The notes under the pieces were generated by a model. It was given only the letters and a program-made list of their open reading frames with translations, did not search any database and was not told where the DNA came from. A stretch of DNA of 51,158 nt, taken from positions 1-51,158 of the forward strand of contig JAABQK010000018.1 in NCBI GenBank assembly GCA_011391495.1, in the 5' to 3' direction. This DNA is from Hydrogenophaga sp. (lineage in GTDB: Bacteria; Pseudomonadota; Gammaproteobacteria; Burkholderiales; Burkholderiaceae_C). This document shows, one piece after another, positions 7,775-16,784 of the stretch (position 1 is the stretch's first letter; each line of letters starts with the position of its first letter). The translations under genes and the position numbers were made by a program.

Positions 7775-7833
7775 TCGCCCCCGACATTCCACGATTTCAC
7801 CCCATCCCATTTTTGAAAAGTTAGGAGTCCATC

Positions 7834-8145
7834 ATGGCTGATCCGATGCGCATCCGTGCCGCCCTCGCAGGTGATACCACCACCGTTCGCGTGCTCATGT
7901 CCCACCCCATGGAACCCGGTACCCGCAAAGACGCGGCCGGCGCCCTGATCCCCGCCCACTTCATCAAGGACGTGGAAGCCACCAGCAACGGCAAGTCCGT
8001 TCTGAAGGCCATGTTCAGCGGCTCCGTGTCGCAGAACCCCTTCCTGTCCTTCAAGTTCAAAGGCGGCGCCAAGGGTGACAAGGTCGTGGTGAAGTGGACC
8101 GACAGCAAGGGCGAGTCCCGCACCGACGAAGCCGCCATCGCCTGA
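7834..8145 (+). CDS. soxZ: SoxZ, partner of the SoxY sulfur carrier
   Basis: SoxZ forms the heterodimer with SoxY that SoxAX, SoxB and SoxCD act on. The 103-residue protein has the family length and the typical start MADPMRIRAAL followed by HPMEPGTRKD near residue 24-34. It has no signal peptide; in studied systems it is carried out with Tat-exported SoxY, which fits. A Shine-Dalgarno AGGAG lies eight bases before the ATG. A terminator-like hairpin follows the stop. Confidence 0.96.
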   Translation: MADPMRIRAALAGDTTTVRVLMSHPMEPGTRKDAAGALIPAHFIKDVEATSNGKSVLKAMFSGSVSQNPFLSFKFKGGAKGDKVVVKWTDSKGESRTDEAAIA

Positions 8146-8162
8146 TAGGGCGTTGGTGCAGC

Positions 8163-8200
8163 ACGGCCAGCCACGCAAGTCGCTGGCCGTTTTGATTTTT
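8163..8200 (+). terminator. Terminator-like hairpin between soxZ and soxA
   Basis: A perfect nine-base-pair stem (8163-8171 with 8182-8190) with a 10-base loop is followed directly by a T-rich tract, TTTGATTTTT, at 8191-8200. Its form is that of a rho-independent terminator, yet soxA begins only 28 bases further on in the same orientation. It may attenuate transcription so that soxYZ message exceeds soxAXB. Confidence 0.6.
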
Positions 8201-8227
8201 CAACCGCTAGAAGAAGGAGACCCCCAG

Positions 8228-9049
8228 ATGAAACATTCCGTGGCCATTCGCCATGTGTTCGTGGCAGCCGCACTGACCGCCGGCGTGGGTGCTGCCAGCG
8301 CCCAAGGCAATGCGGCGCTGGACGGCATCGCCAAGTACCGCGAGATGCTGCAGGACGGCAACCCGGCTGAGCTCTTCGAGATGAAGGGTGAGGAGCTGTG
8401 GAAGCAAAAGCGCGGCCCCAAGAACGCCTCGATGGAGCAATGTGATCTGGGTCAGGGTCCCGGCGTGCTCAAGGGCGCTTTCACCGAACTGCCGCGTTAC
8501 TTCAAGGACACCGGTAAGGTCATGGACCTGGAGACCCGCCTGATCCATTGCATGGTGACCCTGCAAGGCTTCAGCGAAGCCGACCTGTACAAAGCGGCGC
8601 CGAGCATCGGAAAGGGTGAGGGTGCCAACCTAGTGGCCATGACGACCTATGTGGCGACCCAGTCGAAGGGCATGCGCTTCAATCTGTCGCAAACGCACGA
8701 CCAGGAAAAGGCCATGTACGAAGTGGGCAAGCGCCTGTTCTTCCAGCGCGGTGGTCCACACGACTTTGCCTGCTCGTCCTGCCATGGCGTCGATGGCGGC
8801 CGCATCCGCCTTCAAGAATTGCCCAACCTGACCAAGAACCCGGGTGATGGCATCGGCGTTGCCGCCTGGCCGGCTTACCGTGTCTCCAACTCGCAGATGT
8901 GGACCATGCAGAAGCGCCTGAACGACTGCTACCGCCAGCAGCGCTTCCCCGAGCCGAAGTTCGGCAGCGACGCCACCATCGCTCTTGGTGTGTACATGGG
9001 TGTGAACGCCAAGGGTGCCGAATCCATCGTGCCGGCTATCAAGCGCTGA
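8228..9049 (+). CDS. soxA: L-cysteine S-thiosulfotransferase subunit SoxA (monohaem type)
   Basis: SoxA with SoxX links thiosulfate to the SoxY cysteine and is periplasmic. The 273-residue protein has a Sec signal peptide ending near AASAQG (22-27). Only one haem motif is present, CSSCH at 182-186. The active-site ligand is Cys234 in LNDCYRQQRFPEP, which in the family carries a persulfide. The N-terminal domain has Cys72 and Cys108 but no CxxCH, as in the monohaem SoxA subgroup where a disulfide replaces the first haem. The start at 8228 follows AAGGAG and begins the signal peptide; an earlier in-frame start at 8153 would lie inside the hairpin and is rejected. Confidence 0.95.
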   Translation: MKHSVAIRHVFVAAALTAGVGAASAQGNAALDGIAKYREMLQDGNPAELFEMKGEELWKQKRGPKNASMEQCDLGQGPGVLKGAFTELPRYFKDTGKVMDLETRLIHCMVTLQGFSEADLYKAAPSIGKGEGANLVAMTTYVATQSKGMRFNLSQTHDQEKAMYEVGKRLFFQRGGPHDFACSSCHGVDGGRIRLQELPNLTKNPGDGIGVAAWPAYRVSNSQMWTMQKRLNDCYRQQRFPEPKFGSDATIALGVYMGVNAKGAESIVPAIKR

Positions 9050-9065
9050 TCAGGAGACTTGCGAC

Positions 9066-9716
9066 ATGAAAAAAACCATCTCTTTTGCACTCATCCCCCT
9101 GGCCTTGGTCGCGCTGAGCGCTTGCACCACCGGCGTCGGTGGAGCCGACTACGACAAGGCGCACGCCGATGTGGTGGCGGCCTCGTTCCAGGCCAATGGC
9201 ATCGCCACGCTGGATTACCTCAAGCAGGACGAAGCCAACCGCCTGTGCAGCGCCGCTGACGTGGCCGGCAAGCCGCTGGACGAAAAGACCGCCAAGGCGA
9301 TCGAAGAGGCCGCCCTGAAGACCATCAAGATGCCCAGCGACGGAAAGTTTCTGGGTGACTGGAAGTCTGGCGAGAAGATTGCTCAAAGCGGCCGTGGCCT
9401 GACCTGGACCGACAAGGCCAGCGACGTCAATGGCGGCAATTGCTACAACTGCCACCAGATGACCAAGGAGGAGATTTCCTTCGGTAACCTGGGCCCAAGC
9501 CTCTACAACTACGGCAAGCTGCGCGGTGTGACCGACCCGAACGCCGCAGCTTCCAAGGCCATCGTGGAATACACCTGGGGCAAGATGTGGAACTCCCGTG
9601 CCTACAACGCCTGCTCGCAGATGCCGCGTGCCGGCCACAAGGGCATCCTGAGCGAGCAGAACCTCAAAGACGTGATGGCGCTGTTGCTGGATCCCGCTTC
9701 GCCGGTGAACAAGTGA
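9066..9716 (+). CDS. soxX: L-cysteine S-thiosulfotransferase subunit SoxX, probable lipoprotein
   Basis: SoxX is the monohaem cytochrome partner of SoxA. The 216-residue protein carries a single haem site CYNCH at 126-130 and family blocks such as GNCYNCHQ and GNLGPSL; the axial methionine is probably in CSQMPRAGH. It belongs to the longer SoxX form with an extra N-terminal domain. The leader MKKTISFALIPLALVALSAC ends in a clear lipobox (LSAC, Cys20), so the protein is predicted to be lipid-anchored, whereas well-studied SoxX proteins are soluble. The start at 9066 has AGGAG 9-10 bases upstream. It lies 16 bases after soxA. Confidence 0.94.
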   Translation: MKKTISFALIPLALVALSACTTGVGGADYDKAHADVVAASFQANGIATLDYLKQDEANRLCSAADVAGKPLDEKTAKAIEEAALKTIKMPSDGKFLGDWKSGEKIAQSGRGLTWTDKASDVNGGNCYNCHQMTKEEISFGNLGPSLYNYGKLRGVTDPNAAASKAIVEYTWGKMWNSRAYNACSQMPRAGHKGILSEQNLKDVMALLLDPASPVNK

Positions 9717-9727
9717 TGGAAACCCGT

Positions 9728-9749
9728 CCGCAGGACGCCTGACCTGCGG
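9728..9749 (+). other. Hairpin 1 between soxX and soxB
   Basis: A perfect seven-base-pair GC stem (9728-9734 with 9743-9749) with an eight-base loop starts 11 bases after the soxX stop. There is no T run. It stands directly before a larger hairpin, making a tandem structure. Confidence 0.5.
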
Positions 9750-9754
9750 GCCAC

Positions 9755-9783
9755 CCTGCTCCCGGTGTTGCACCGGGAGCAGG
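9755..9783 (+). other. Hairpin 2 between soxX and soxB
   Basis: A perfect 13-base-pair stem (9755-9767 with 9771-9783) closes a three-base loop. It lacks the T run of an intrinsic terminator; an A run follows at 9792-9798. It could stabilise the upstream message, pause polymerase or cause partial termination before soxB. Confidence 0.6.
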
Positions 9784-9838
9784 TGTTGGTCAAAAAAATT
9801 TGGCACAAATATCAGCAATCAATTGTTAAGGAATGTTT

Positions 9839-11563
9839 ATGAGCTTCAGTCGTCGTGAATTCATGCAGGTGCTCGCTGTGGCCAGCGCGGGTGGCATGGC
9901 CCTGGATCACAAGGATGTGCTGGCCGGCAAACCGGGCGCGGGTCAGGCGATGTACGACCTGCCGAAGTTCGGCAACGTCAGTTTTCTCCACTTCACCGAC
10001 TGCCACGCGCAGCTGATGCCCATCTACTTCCGCGAACCCAATGTGAACCTGGGCGTGGCCGATGCCGTGGGTCGTCCACCGCACATCGTGGGCGAGGGCC
10101 TGCTCAAGCACTTCAAGATCCGTCCCGGTACCCCCGAGGCGCATGCCTTCACTTACCTGAACTTCGAGAGCGCCGCCAAGACCTACGGCAAGGTCGGCGG
10201 CTTCGCGCACCTGGCCACGCTGGTGAAACAGATGCGGGCCAGCCGCCCCTACGCCATGCTGCTCGACGGCGGCGACACCTGGCAGGGTTCGGCCACCGCT
10301 CTGTGGACCAACGGCCAGGACATGGTCGATGCCTGCAAGCTGCTGGGCGTGAACGCCATGTGCCCGCACTGGGAGTTCACCCTGGGTGAGAAACGCGTGC
10401 AGGAAATCATCGAAAAGGACTTCGGCGGCAAGCTGGACTTCCTGGCCCAGAACGTCAAGACCAACGACTTCGGTGACCAGGTGTTCAAGCCCTACGTCAT
10501 CAAGGAAATGAACGGCGTGCCCGTGGCCGTGATCGGGCAGGCCTTCCCTTACACCCCCATTGCCAACCCCAAGCACATGGTGCCGAACTGGAGCTTCGGC
10601 ATCCAGGACGAGAACATGCAGAAGATGGTGGACGAGGTCCGTGCCAAGGGCGCACAGGCCGTGGTGGTTATCTCGCACAACGGCATGGACGTGGACATCA
10701 AGATGGCCTCGCGCGTGAGCGGCATCGACGCGATCCTCGGCGGCCACACCCACGACGGCATGCCTGCACCCATCGTGGTCAAGAACGCCAAAGGCCAGAC
10801 CCTGGTGACCAACGCCGGCTCTAACAGCAAGTTCCTCGGCGTGCTCGACTTCGACGTGCGCGGAGGCAAGGTGCAGGACTTCCGCTACAAGCTGCTGCCC
10901 GTGTTTGCCAACCTGCTGCCGGCAGACGCCGAGATGCAGGCCTACATCGACAAGGTGCGCGCACCCTACAAAGCCAAGCTCGACGAGAAGCTGGCCGTCT
11001 CCGAAGGCCTCCTGTACCGCCGCGGCAACTTCAACGGCTCGTGGGACCAGCTCATCGTGGACGCGCTGATGGAAGTGAAGGGCGCTGATCTCGCCTTCTC
11101 GCCGGGCTTCCGCTGGGGCACCACCATCCTGCCGGGCCAGGCCATCACGCGCGAACTGATGATGGACCAGGTAGCCATCACCTACCCGACCAGCACGCTG
11201 ACCGAGATGTCCGGTGAGACCATCAAGACCGTGCTGGAAGACGTGTGCGACAACCTCTTCAACCCCGATCCCTATTACCAGCAGGGCGGCGACATGGTGC
11301 GCGTGGGCGGCCTGGCCTACACCTGCGACCCCAAGGCCGCTTCGGGCAAGCGCATCAGCAACATGATGCTCAAGGGCAAGACCATCGAAGCGGACAAGAC
11401 CTACAAGGTGGCTGGCTGGGCGCCGGTGGCCGAAGGCGCCAAGGGCGAGCCGATCTGGGACGTGATGGAGGCGTATTTCAAGAACCACAAGACCATCACA
11501 CCGCGCAAGATCAACACCCCCAAGCTGGTGGGCATGCAGGGCAACCCTGGCATGGTGGTCTGA
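9839..11563 (+). CDS. soxB: Thiosulfohydrolase SoxB
   Basis: SoxB hydrolyses the sulfonate group from SoxY-bound thiosulfate, releasing sulfate, and uses a dinuclear manganese site in the periplasm. The 574-residue protein has a twin-arginine leader SRREFMQVLAVAS and metallophosphatase-like motifs FTDCHAQ (Asp54, His56), GGDTWQGSA, SHNGMDVD and GGHTHDGMP, then a 5'-nucleotidase-type C-terminal domain. Two ATGs compete: 9833 touches the AAGGA at 9828-9832, whereas 9839 lies six bases beyond it, so 9839 is preferred. Paired hairpins precede it and a strong terminator follows, closing the sox operon. Confidence 0.96.
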   Translation: MSFSRREFMQVLAVASAGGMALDHKDVLAGKPGAGQAMYDLPKFGNVSFLHFTDCHAQLMPIYFREPNVNLGVADAVGRPPHIVGEGLLKHFKIRPGTPEAHAFTYLNFESAAKTYGKVGGFAHLATLVKQMRASRPYAMLLDGGDTWQGSATALWTNGQDMVDACKLLGVNAMCPHWEFTLGEKRVQEIIEKDFGGKLDFLAQNVKTNDFGDQVFKPYVIKEMNGVPVAVIGQAFPYTPIANPKHMVPNWSFGIQDENMQKMVDEVRAKGAQAVVVISHNGMDVDIKMASRVSGIDAILGGHTHDGMPAPIVVKNAKGQTLVTNAGSNSKFLGVLDFDVRGGKVQDFRYKLLPVFANLLPADAEMQAYIDKVRAPYKAKLDEKLAVSEGLLYRRGNFNGSWDQLIVDALMEVKGADLAFSPGFRWGTTILPGQAITRELMMDQVAITYPTSTLTEMSGETIKTVLEDVCDNLFNPDPYYQQGGDMVRVGGLAYTCDPKAASGKRISNMMLKGKTIEADKTYKVAGWAPVAEGAKGEPIWDVMEAYFKNHKTITPRKINTPKLVGMQGNPGMVV

Positions 11564-11616
11564 GGCCGCCTCTCTTATCTGCAGGGCCAGCTCCTGCAGA
11601 CAGGGACAGGCATGAA

Positions 11617-11650
11617 AAAACCCCGCTTCGAGTGATCGAAGCGGGGTTTT
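11617..11650. terminator. Bidirectional rho-independent terminator after soxB and tRNA-Thr
   Basis: A perfect 15-base-pair stem (11617-11631 with 11636-11650) with loop GTGA is flanked by A and T runs, so it can act on both strands. On the plus strand it ends the sox operon. On the minus strand it lies six bases beyond the 3' end of tRNA-Thr. Confidence 0.9.
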
Positions 11651-11655
11651 CAGTT

Positions 11656-11731
11656 TGGTGCCGGAGAGATGAATCGAACACCCGACCTTCTCATTACGAA
11701 TGAGCTGCTCTACCGACTGAGCTACACCGGC
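11656..11731 (-). tRNA. tRNA-Thr (anticodon CGT)
   Basis: The 76-base minus-strand sequence folds as a tRNA: acceptor GCCGGTG pairs with CTCCGGC, the D arm holds GCTCAGTCGGTAGAGC, the anticodon loop TTCGTAA gives CGT for threonine, the T loop is TTCGATT, and CCA is encoded. The acceptor stem has a T-T mismatch at position 6:67 and the T stem has two G-T pairs, but the overall form closely follows bacterial tRNA-Thr(CGT). It lies between the terminator and fbp. Confidence 0.93.
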
Positions 11732-11743
11732 TTGTAGCCAAAG

Positions 11744-11749
11744 ATTATA
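11744..11749 (-). promoter_or_regulatory. Candidate -10 box for tRNA-Thr
   Basis: On the minus strand this reads TATAAT, a perfect -10 hexamer, 12 bases before the tRNA 5' end and overlapping the fbp stop codon. I find no good -35 at the right distance, so a separate tRNA promoter is plausible but not certain. Confidence 0.35.
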
Positions 11750-12764
11750 GCGTGCTGTGGTAACTGGTGATCCGGTCCACCTCATTCTTGGAACCCAGGA
11801 CCACGCTCACGCGCTCGTGCAGCTTGGCCGGTGGGATGTCGAGAATGCGCCGGCGGCCATCGGTCGCAGCCCCTCCGGCCTGTTCGATCAGCCAGCTCAT
11901 GGGATTGGCCTCGTACATCAGGCGCAGCTTGCCTGGTTTGTCGGGTTCACGCTTGTCCCATGGGTAGAGGAAGACACCGCCACGGGTGAGGATGCGGTGC
12001 ACGTCGGCCACCATGCTGGCCACCCACCGCATGTTGAAGTTTTTGCCACGCGGGCCATCCTTGCCCTGCAGGCACTCGTCGATGTAGCGCTTCACGGGTT
12101 CGTCCCAGTGGCGCATGTTGCTCATGTTGACGGCGAACTCCTGCGTGTCGACCGGGATCTGTACATGCTCCTTGGTCAGCACAAAGGAACCCTGCTCGCG
12201 GTCGAGCGTGAACATGGCCACGCCGTCGCCCACGGTCAGTACCAGTGTGGTCTGCGGGCCGTAGACGCAGTAGCCCGCAGCCACTTGCTGGCTGCCGGGT
12301 TGCAGGAAGTCCTGCTCGCTGACGGGCTCGATGGTGTCGGGCTTGTCGTTGCCTTTCTTGAGCACCGAGAAGATGGTGCCGATCGATACGTTGACGTCGA
12401 TGTTCGACGAGCCGTCCAGCGGATCGAACAGCAGCAGGTATTCGCCCTGCGGGTAGCGGTTGGGCACCACGTAGATCCCTTCCATTTCCTCGCTGGCCAT
12501 GGCGGCCAGGTGGCCACCCCATTCGTTGGCTTCGATCAGGACTTCGTTGGCGATGATGTCGAGCTGCTTCTGCATTTCGCCCTGCACGTTTTCCGTGCTG
12601 GCGGCGCCGAGCACGCCACCGAGGTCGCCCTTGTTGACGGCCTGGCTGATGCTCTTGCACGAGCGCGCGACCACTTCCAGCAGCAGGCGCAAGTCGCCCG
12701 GAATGTGACCGTCAACGCGCTGCTGTTCGACGAGGTAGCGGGTGAGGGAAATGCGTTTGGACAT
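11745..12764 (-). CDS. fbp: Fructose-1,6-bisphosphatase, class I
   Basis: The 339-residue protein hydrolyses fructose 1,6-bisphosphate to fructose 6-phosphate in gluconeogenesis (and in the Calvin cycle where present). The signature metal-binding motif [10 protein letters not shown] lies near residues 114-123, preceded by the glutamate-rich ASEEMEG, and the C-terminal active-site block [19 protein letters not shown] is present. Start ATG at 12764 gives the standard [16 protein letters not shown] opening. It follows pepN on the same strand with a 19-base gap, so the two are probably co-transcribed. Confidence 0.97.
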   Translation of the reverse strand: MSKRISLTRYLVEQQRVDGHIPGDLRLLLEVVARSCKSISQAVNKGDLGGVLGAASTENVQGEMQKQLDIIANEVLIEANEWGGHLAAMASEEMEGIYVVPNRYPQGEYLLLFDPLDGSSNIDVNVSIGTIFSVLKKGNDKPDTIEPVSEQDFLQPGSQQVAAGYCVYGPQTTLVLTVGDGVAMFTLDREQGSFVLTKEHVQIPVDTQEFAVNMSNMRHWDEPVKRYIDECLQGKDGPRGKNFNMRWVASMVADVHRILTRGGVFLYPWDKREPDKPGKLRLMYEANPMSWLIEQAGGAATDGRRRILDIPPAKLHERVSVVLGSKNEVDRITSYHSTL

Positions 12765-12783
12765 GATTAGCTCTTTTTTTGTA

Positions 12784-15480
12784 TCAATCGGCCAGGGCGC
12801 GGGTCACGACCTCGCGCACGTCATTGCTCAGATCCGTCTTGGCCGCTACGCGCGCGATGGCTTCTCGCGCCGCACTGCGGTAGGGATCGGCGAGTTTCTT
12901 CCAGCGGTCGAGCGCGCGGGCCAGCCGGGCAGCCACCTGCGGGTTGAAGGCGTCGAGCTCGATCACGCGCTCGCTCCAGAACACGTAGCCCGCCGCGTCG
13001 CCACGGTGGAAAGCTCCGGGGTTGGCGCTGCAGTAGCTAAAGATCACGCTGCGCGCGCGGTTGGGGTTGCGCAGGTTGAAGTCCGGGTGGGCCATGAGCT
13101 GGCGAACGGCGGGCAGCACGTTGCCACGGCGGTCGGGCGCACCGGCCTGAAGGGCAAACCATTTGTCGATCACCAGGGCCTCGTTGCAGAACATGGCGTG
13201 GAAGCGGGCCAGCGCATCCTTTGCGAGGGGTTGGCCACTGACCACCAGAGCCGACAGCGCGTTGAAGCGGTCGGTCATGTTGCCTGCATCCTTGAAGCGC
13301 TGGAAGGCCTTGCCTGGCCAGACCGGGTTGCCGTTCTCGTGCGCGGCCAGGCACAACATGGTGAGGGCCATGCCCGCCAGTGCTCGACGGCCGGTGCTCA
13401 CAGGATCAGGACGGTAGGCACCGTTGTCCTTGTGTGCTTCATAGGCCCATGCCCAGTCGTCGTGCAGTGCGTGGGCGAGCTGTTCGCGCATGGTCTCGCG
13501 CAGCGCGTGGATGCGCTGCGGATCCACCACATCGAGCTGCTCGGCCATGTAGGTTTCGCTTGGCAGGGTGAGCACCAGTTCCTTGAACGCTGCATCCAGA
13601 GAGGGGTGGCGCAGCACGTCGCGCATGGCACCCAGGAAAGCTGCGTCCAGAGGCTCACGCGGCAACGGACCGTCCGCGCGGATGGCCATGAGTGCGCGGC
13701 GAAGTGCCAGTCGCTGACCGGCTTCCCAGCGGTTGAAGGCGTCGGTGTCGTGCGCCAGCAGGCTCAGCAACTGCGCGTCGCTGTAGTCCACGTCCAGCAG
13801 CACGGGTGCGGAGAAGCCGCGCAGGATGGACGGCACCGGTTCGGCTTCGACGTTGATGAAGGTGAAGCTCTCGCTGGGCTGGGTCAGCACGAAAGTGCGG
13901 GTGCCGCTCTCAGGCTGGCTCCAGTGGGCCAGCTGCAGCGGCAGCTCGGTGCCGTGCGCATCCAGCAAGCCGAGGGCCACCGGGATCACGAACGGCTCCT
14001 TGACGGACTGACCGGGTGTCGGCGCGCAGCTCTGTGTGAGCGTGAGCGTGTAGCAGCGCGCCGCGGGGTCGTAGGTGCCGCGCGCCTGCACCAGGGGCGT
14101 GCCGGCCTGGCTGTACCAGCGCTTGAACTGCGGCAGCAGGCGGGCGAGGTCGCTGCCCGGGTTGGCATCGGCCATGGCCTGGGCGAAGTCGTCGCAGGTC
14201 ACGGCGCTACCATCATGGCGGGCGAAGTACTGCTTCATGCCGGCGGCAAAGCCGGCGCGACCCACCAGGGTCTGCATCATGCGCACGACCTCGGCACCTT
14301 TTTCGTAGATCGTGACGGTGTAGAAGTTGTTGATCTCCACATAGCTGTCCGGACGCACCGGGTGGGCCATGGGGCCTGCATCTTCGGGGAACTGGGCGGT
14401 GCGCAGCACGCGCACATCTTCGATGCGCTTGACGGCGCGCGCCGAGGGTTCGGCGCACAGGTCCATACTGAATTCCTGGTCGCGGAAAACGGTGAGGCCT
14501 TCCTTCAGGCTCAGTTGAAACCAGTCGCGGCAGGTGACGCGGTTGCCGGTCCAGTTGTGGAAATACTCGTGCCCCACCACCGACTCGATGTTGGCGAAGT
14601 CGGTGTCGGTGGCGGTGGCGCTGTTGGCCAGCACGTACTTGGTGTTGAAGATGTTGAGACCCTTGTTCTCCATCGCGCCCATGTTGAAGTCGCTGGTCGC
14701 GACGATCATGAAACGTTCCAGATCGAGCGGCAGGCCGAAGCGCGCCTCGTCCCACGCCACACTCGAGATCAGCGAGTTCATCGCGTGCTCGGTCTTGTCC
14801 ATGTCGCCAGGGCGCACATAAACCTGCAGCAGATGCTCGGATCCGCTGCGCGAGACGATGCGCTGTTCGCGCGCCACCAGCTGGCCCGCCACGAGTGCGA
14901 ACAGGTAGCAGGGCTTCTTGTGCGGGTCGACCCACTTCGCAAAATGACGGCCGTCGGGCAAGTCACCTGACTCGACCAGATTGCCGTTGGACAGCAGCAC
15001 CGGGCATTTGTCCTTGTCGGCGCGCAAGGTGACGGTGTAGCTGGCCATCACGTCCGGGCGGTCAAGGAAGTAGGTGATGCGGCGGAAACCCTCGGCCTCG
15101 CATTGCGTGAAGAAGGTGCCCTGGCTCACATACAGGCCCATGAGCTGGGTGTTCTTCTCGGGCGCGCAGGTGGTGAAGATTTCCAGCTGGATGGCGTCGG
15201 TCCCCTCGGGCAGGCTTTCCAGTACCAGTTGGTTGCCATCCATCTTGAACGAGCAACCCGCGCCGTTGACCAGCACGCGTGCCAAGTTCAGATCTTCTCC
15301 ATCGAGCCGCAGTGGCTGGGCCGGTACGTCCGGGTTCCGGCGCAGCCGCATCTTGTTGAGCACCCGGGTCTTGGCCGGGTCCAGGTCGAAGCTCAGTTCG
15401 ACGGTATCGACGAGATAGGGCGGGGCGGCGTAGTCTTCGCGGCGGACCACAGTGGTCGGGCCTTCACGCAGTGAACTCAT
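12784..15480 (-). CDS. pepN: Aminopeptidase N (M1 family)
   Basis: The 898-residue enzyme removes N-terminal residues from peptides in the cytoplasm. The M1 hallmarks are present: GAMEN at 268-272 and zinc site HEYFH at 304-308 with the third ligand Glu327 (HExxH-x18-E). The C-terminal half has the Ig-like and all-helical domains of the long gammaproteobacterial-type PepN, and the length is normal. The start at 15480 ([10 protein letters not shown]) is chosen because AAGGA lies about eight bases upstream; an upstream in-frame ATG at 15510 has no ribosome site. The complementary strand is open for hundreds of codons in places, a codon-bias artefact. Confidence 0.97.
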   Translation of the reverse strand: MSSLREGPTTVVRREDYAAPPYLVDTVELSFDLDPAKTRVLNKMRLRRNPDVPAQPLRLDGEDLNLARVLVNGAGCSFKMDGNQLVLESLPEGTDAIQLEIFTTCAPEKNTQLMGLYVSQGTFFTQCEAEGFRRITYFLDRPDVMASYTVTLRADKDKCPVLLSNGNLVESGDLPDGRHFAKWVDPHKKPCYLFALVAGQLVAREQRIVSRSGSEHLLQVYVRPGDMDKTEHAMNSLISSVAWDEARFGLPLDLERFMIVATSDFNMGAMENKGLNIFNTKYVLANSATATDTDFANIESVVGHEYFHNWTGNRVTCRDWFQLSLKEGLTVFRDQEFSMDLCAEPSARAVKRIEDVRVLRTAQFPEDAGPMAHPVRPDSYVEINNFYTVTIYEKGAEVVRMMQTLVGRAGFAAGMKQYFARHDGSAVTCDDFAQAMADANPGSDLARLLPQFKRWYSQAGTPLVQARGTYDPAARCYTLTLTQSCAPTPGQSVKEPFVIPVALGLLDAHGTELPLQLAHWSQPESGTRTFVLTQPSESFTFINVEAEPVPSILRGFSAPVLLDVDYSDAQLLSLLAHDTDAFNRWEAGQRLALRRALMAIRADGPLPREPLDAAFLGAMRDVLRHPSLDAAFKELVLTLPSETYMAEQLDVVDPQRIHALRETMREQLAHALHDDWAWAYEAHKDNGAYRPDPVSTGRRALAGMALTMLCLAAHENGNPVWPGKAFQRFKDAGNMTDRFNALSALVVSGQPLAKDALARFHAMFCNEALVIDKWFALQAGAPDRRGNVLPAVRQLMAHPDFNLRNPNRARSVIFSYCSANPGAFHRGDAAGYVFWSERVIELDAFNPQVAARLARALDRWKKLADPYRSAAREAIARVAAKTDLSNDVREVVTRALAD

Positions 15481-15572
15481 GCAGATTCCTTGTGTTGATA
15501 CAAACGGCACATCGCCGTGCCGCCCCGACGGGGGCCGCGACCCGCGCCGCGGTGGAGCGTGGCAGCCGCACG

Positions 15573-16677
15573 TCAGACGCCCTGTTTCAGGGAAGCTTCG
15601 ATGAAGATATCGAGATCGCCGTCCAGCACCTTCTGTGTGGCAGATACCTCGACGTTGGTGCGCAGGTCCTTGATGCGGCTGTTGTCCAGCACGTAGGAGC
15701 GGATCTGGTGGCCCCAGCCGACATCGGTCTTGGTATCTTCGAGCTTCTGCTGCTCTTCCTGCTGCTTGCGCAGTTCGTGGTCGTAGAGCTTGGAGCGCAG
15801 CCGCTTCCAGGCCACGTCACGGTTGCTGTGCTGGCTGCGCCCGTCCTGACACTGCACCACGATGCCGGTGGGGATGTGCGTCAGACGAACCGCCGAATCG
15901 GTCTTGTTGATGTGCTGACCGCCGGCGCCAGACGCGCGGAAGGTGTCGGTGCGCACGTCGGCCGGATTGATGTTGATCTCGATCGAGTCGTCGATTTCAG
16001 GGTACACAAACACCGAAGCGAACGAGGTGTGGCGCCCACCCGAGGAGTCAAACGGACTTTTGCGCACCAGTCGGTGCACGCCGGTTTCGGTGCGCAGCAG
16101 ACCAAAGGCGTGGTCGCCCTCGATCTTGATGGTGGCGCCCTTGATGCCGGCGGTATCGCCCGCGGTTTCGTCTTCGATCGTGGTCTTGAAGCCCTTGCGC
16201 TCGGCGTAACGCAGGTACTGGCGCAGCAGCATGCTGGCCCAGTCACAGGCCTCCGTGCCGCCCGCGCCGGCCTGGATGTCCAGGAAGCAGTTCAGCGGAT
16301 CGGCCGGGTTGTTGAACATGCGGCGGAACTCGAGCTTTTCGACCTCGCCTGCGACCTTGGCTGCTTCGGCTTCGATGGTGACCAGACCCGCGTCATCGTT
16401 CTCCTCGCTGGACATCTCGAACAGCTCGGTGTTGTCCGAGAGTTCGCTGCTCAGCCGGTCCAGCACCAGCACCACATCTTCCAGCGATTTCTTCTCGCGT
16501 CCCAGGTCCTGGGCGCGCTTGGGATCGTTCCAGACCGTCGGATCTTCCAGCGCGGCTTCGACTTCCTTCAGTTTCGATGCTTTGGCATCGTAGTCAAAGA
16601 TACCTCCGGAGCTCGACCACGCGCGTGGTCAGGTCTTCGAGTTGGCTGCGGAGGGTGTTGATGCGTTCTGCTTCCAT
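15573..16677 (-). CDS. prfB: Peptide chain release factor 2, made by programmed +1 frameshift
   Basis: RF2 releases finished peptides at UGA and UAA codons. The coding sequence runs 16677-16597, skips the T at 16596, and continues 16595-15573, giving 367 residues, the normal RF2 length. The first 27 codons begin [16 protein letters not shown] and end at an in-frame TGA (16596-16594). The second frame holds the stop-recognition tripeptide SPF (in VRKSPFDSS) and the catalytic GGQ ([10 protein letters not shown]). A reading that starts at 16475 would lack the N-terminal domain and is wrong. Its neighbour pepN is 92 bases downstream on the same strand. Confidence 0.97.
16594..16608 (-). promoter_or_regulatory. 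Autoregulatory +1 frameshift site of prfB
   Basis: On the minus strand GGAGG (16607-16603) is followed by TAT CTT TGA C. The internal Shine-Dalgarno-like sequence lies three bases before the slippery CTT codon and the UGA stop, the same geometry as in E. coli prfB. Low RF2 slows termination at UGA and favours the shift, so RF2 controls its own synthesis. Confidence 0.93.
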
Positions 16678-16784
16678 GGGGCGTGTTCCTGGTGAAGGTG
16701 TCTAAAACCCGATTTTCTCACGCGGACACGCGCACCGTGGCCGAAACCGTTCCCGAGGGGCTTCGCCCGGGGCCAAGGCGGCTT

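Noticed and set aside
9801..9816. A sigma-54-like element (TGGCAC...GC) before soxB
   Set aside because: The -24 half is good, but the GC of the -12 half is one base too far away and the TTGC core is absent.
9833..9838. soxB starting at ATG 9833
   Set aside because: The Shine-Dalgarno sequence directly abuts this codon, while the ATG at 9839 has proper spacing and starts at the twin-arginine leader.
12742..14970. A 742-codon open frame on the plus strand opposite pepN
   Set aside because: It mirrors pepN codon bias in a GC-rich genome, its translation has no family features, and pepN is well supported on the other strand. Similar long antisense frames oppose argG, gltX, soxB and fccB.
15573..16475. 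prfB starting at 16475 without a frameshift
   Set aside because: This would lose the N-terminal domain. The upstream frame, TGA and shift site are intact and match known prfB.
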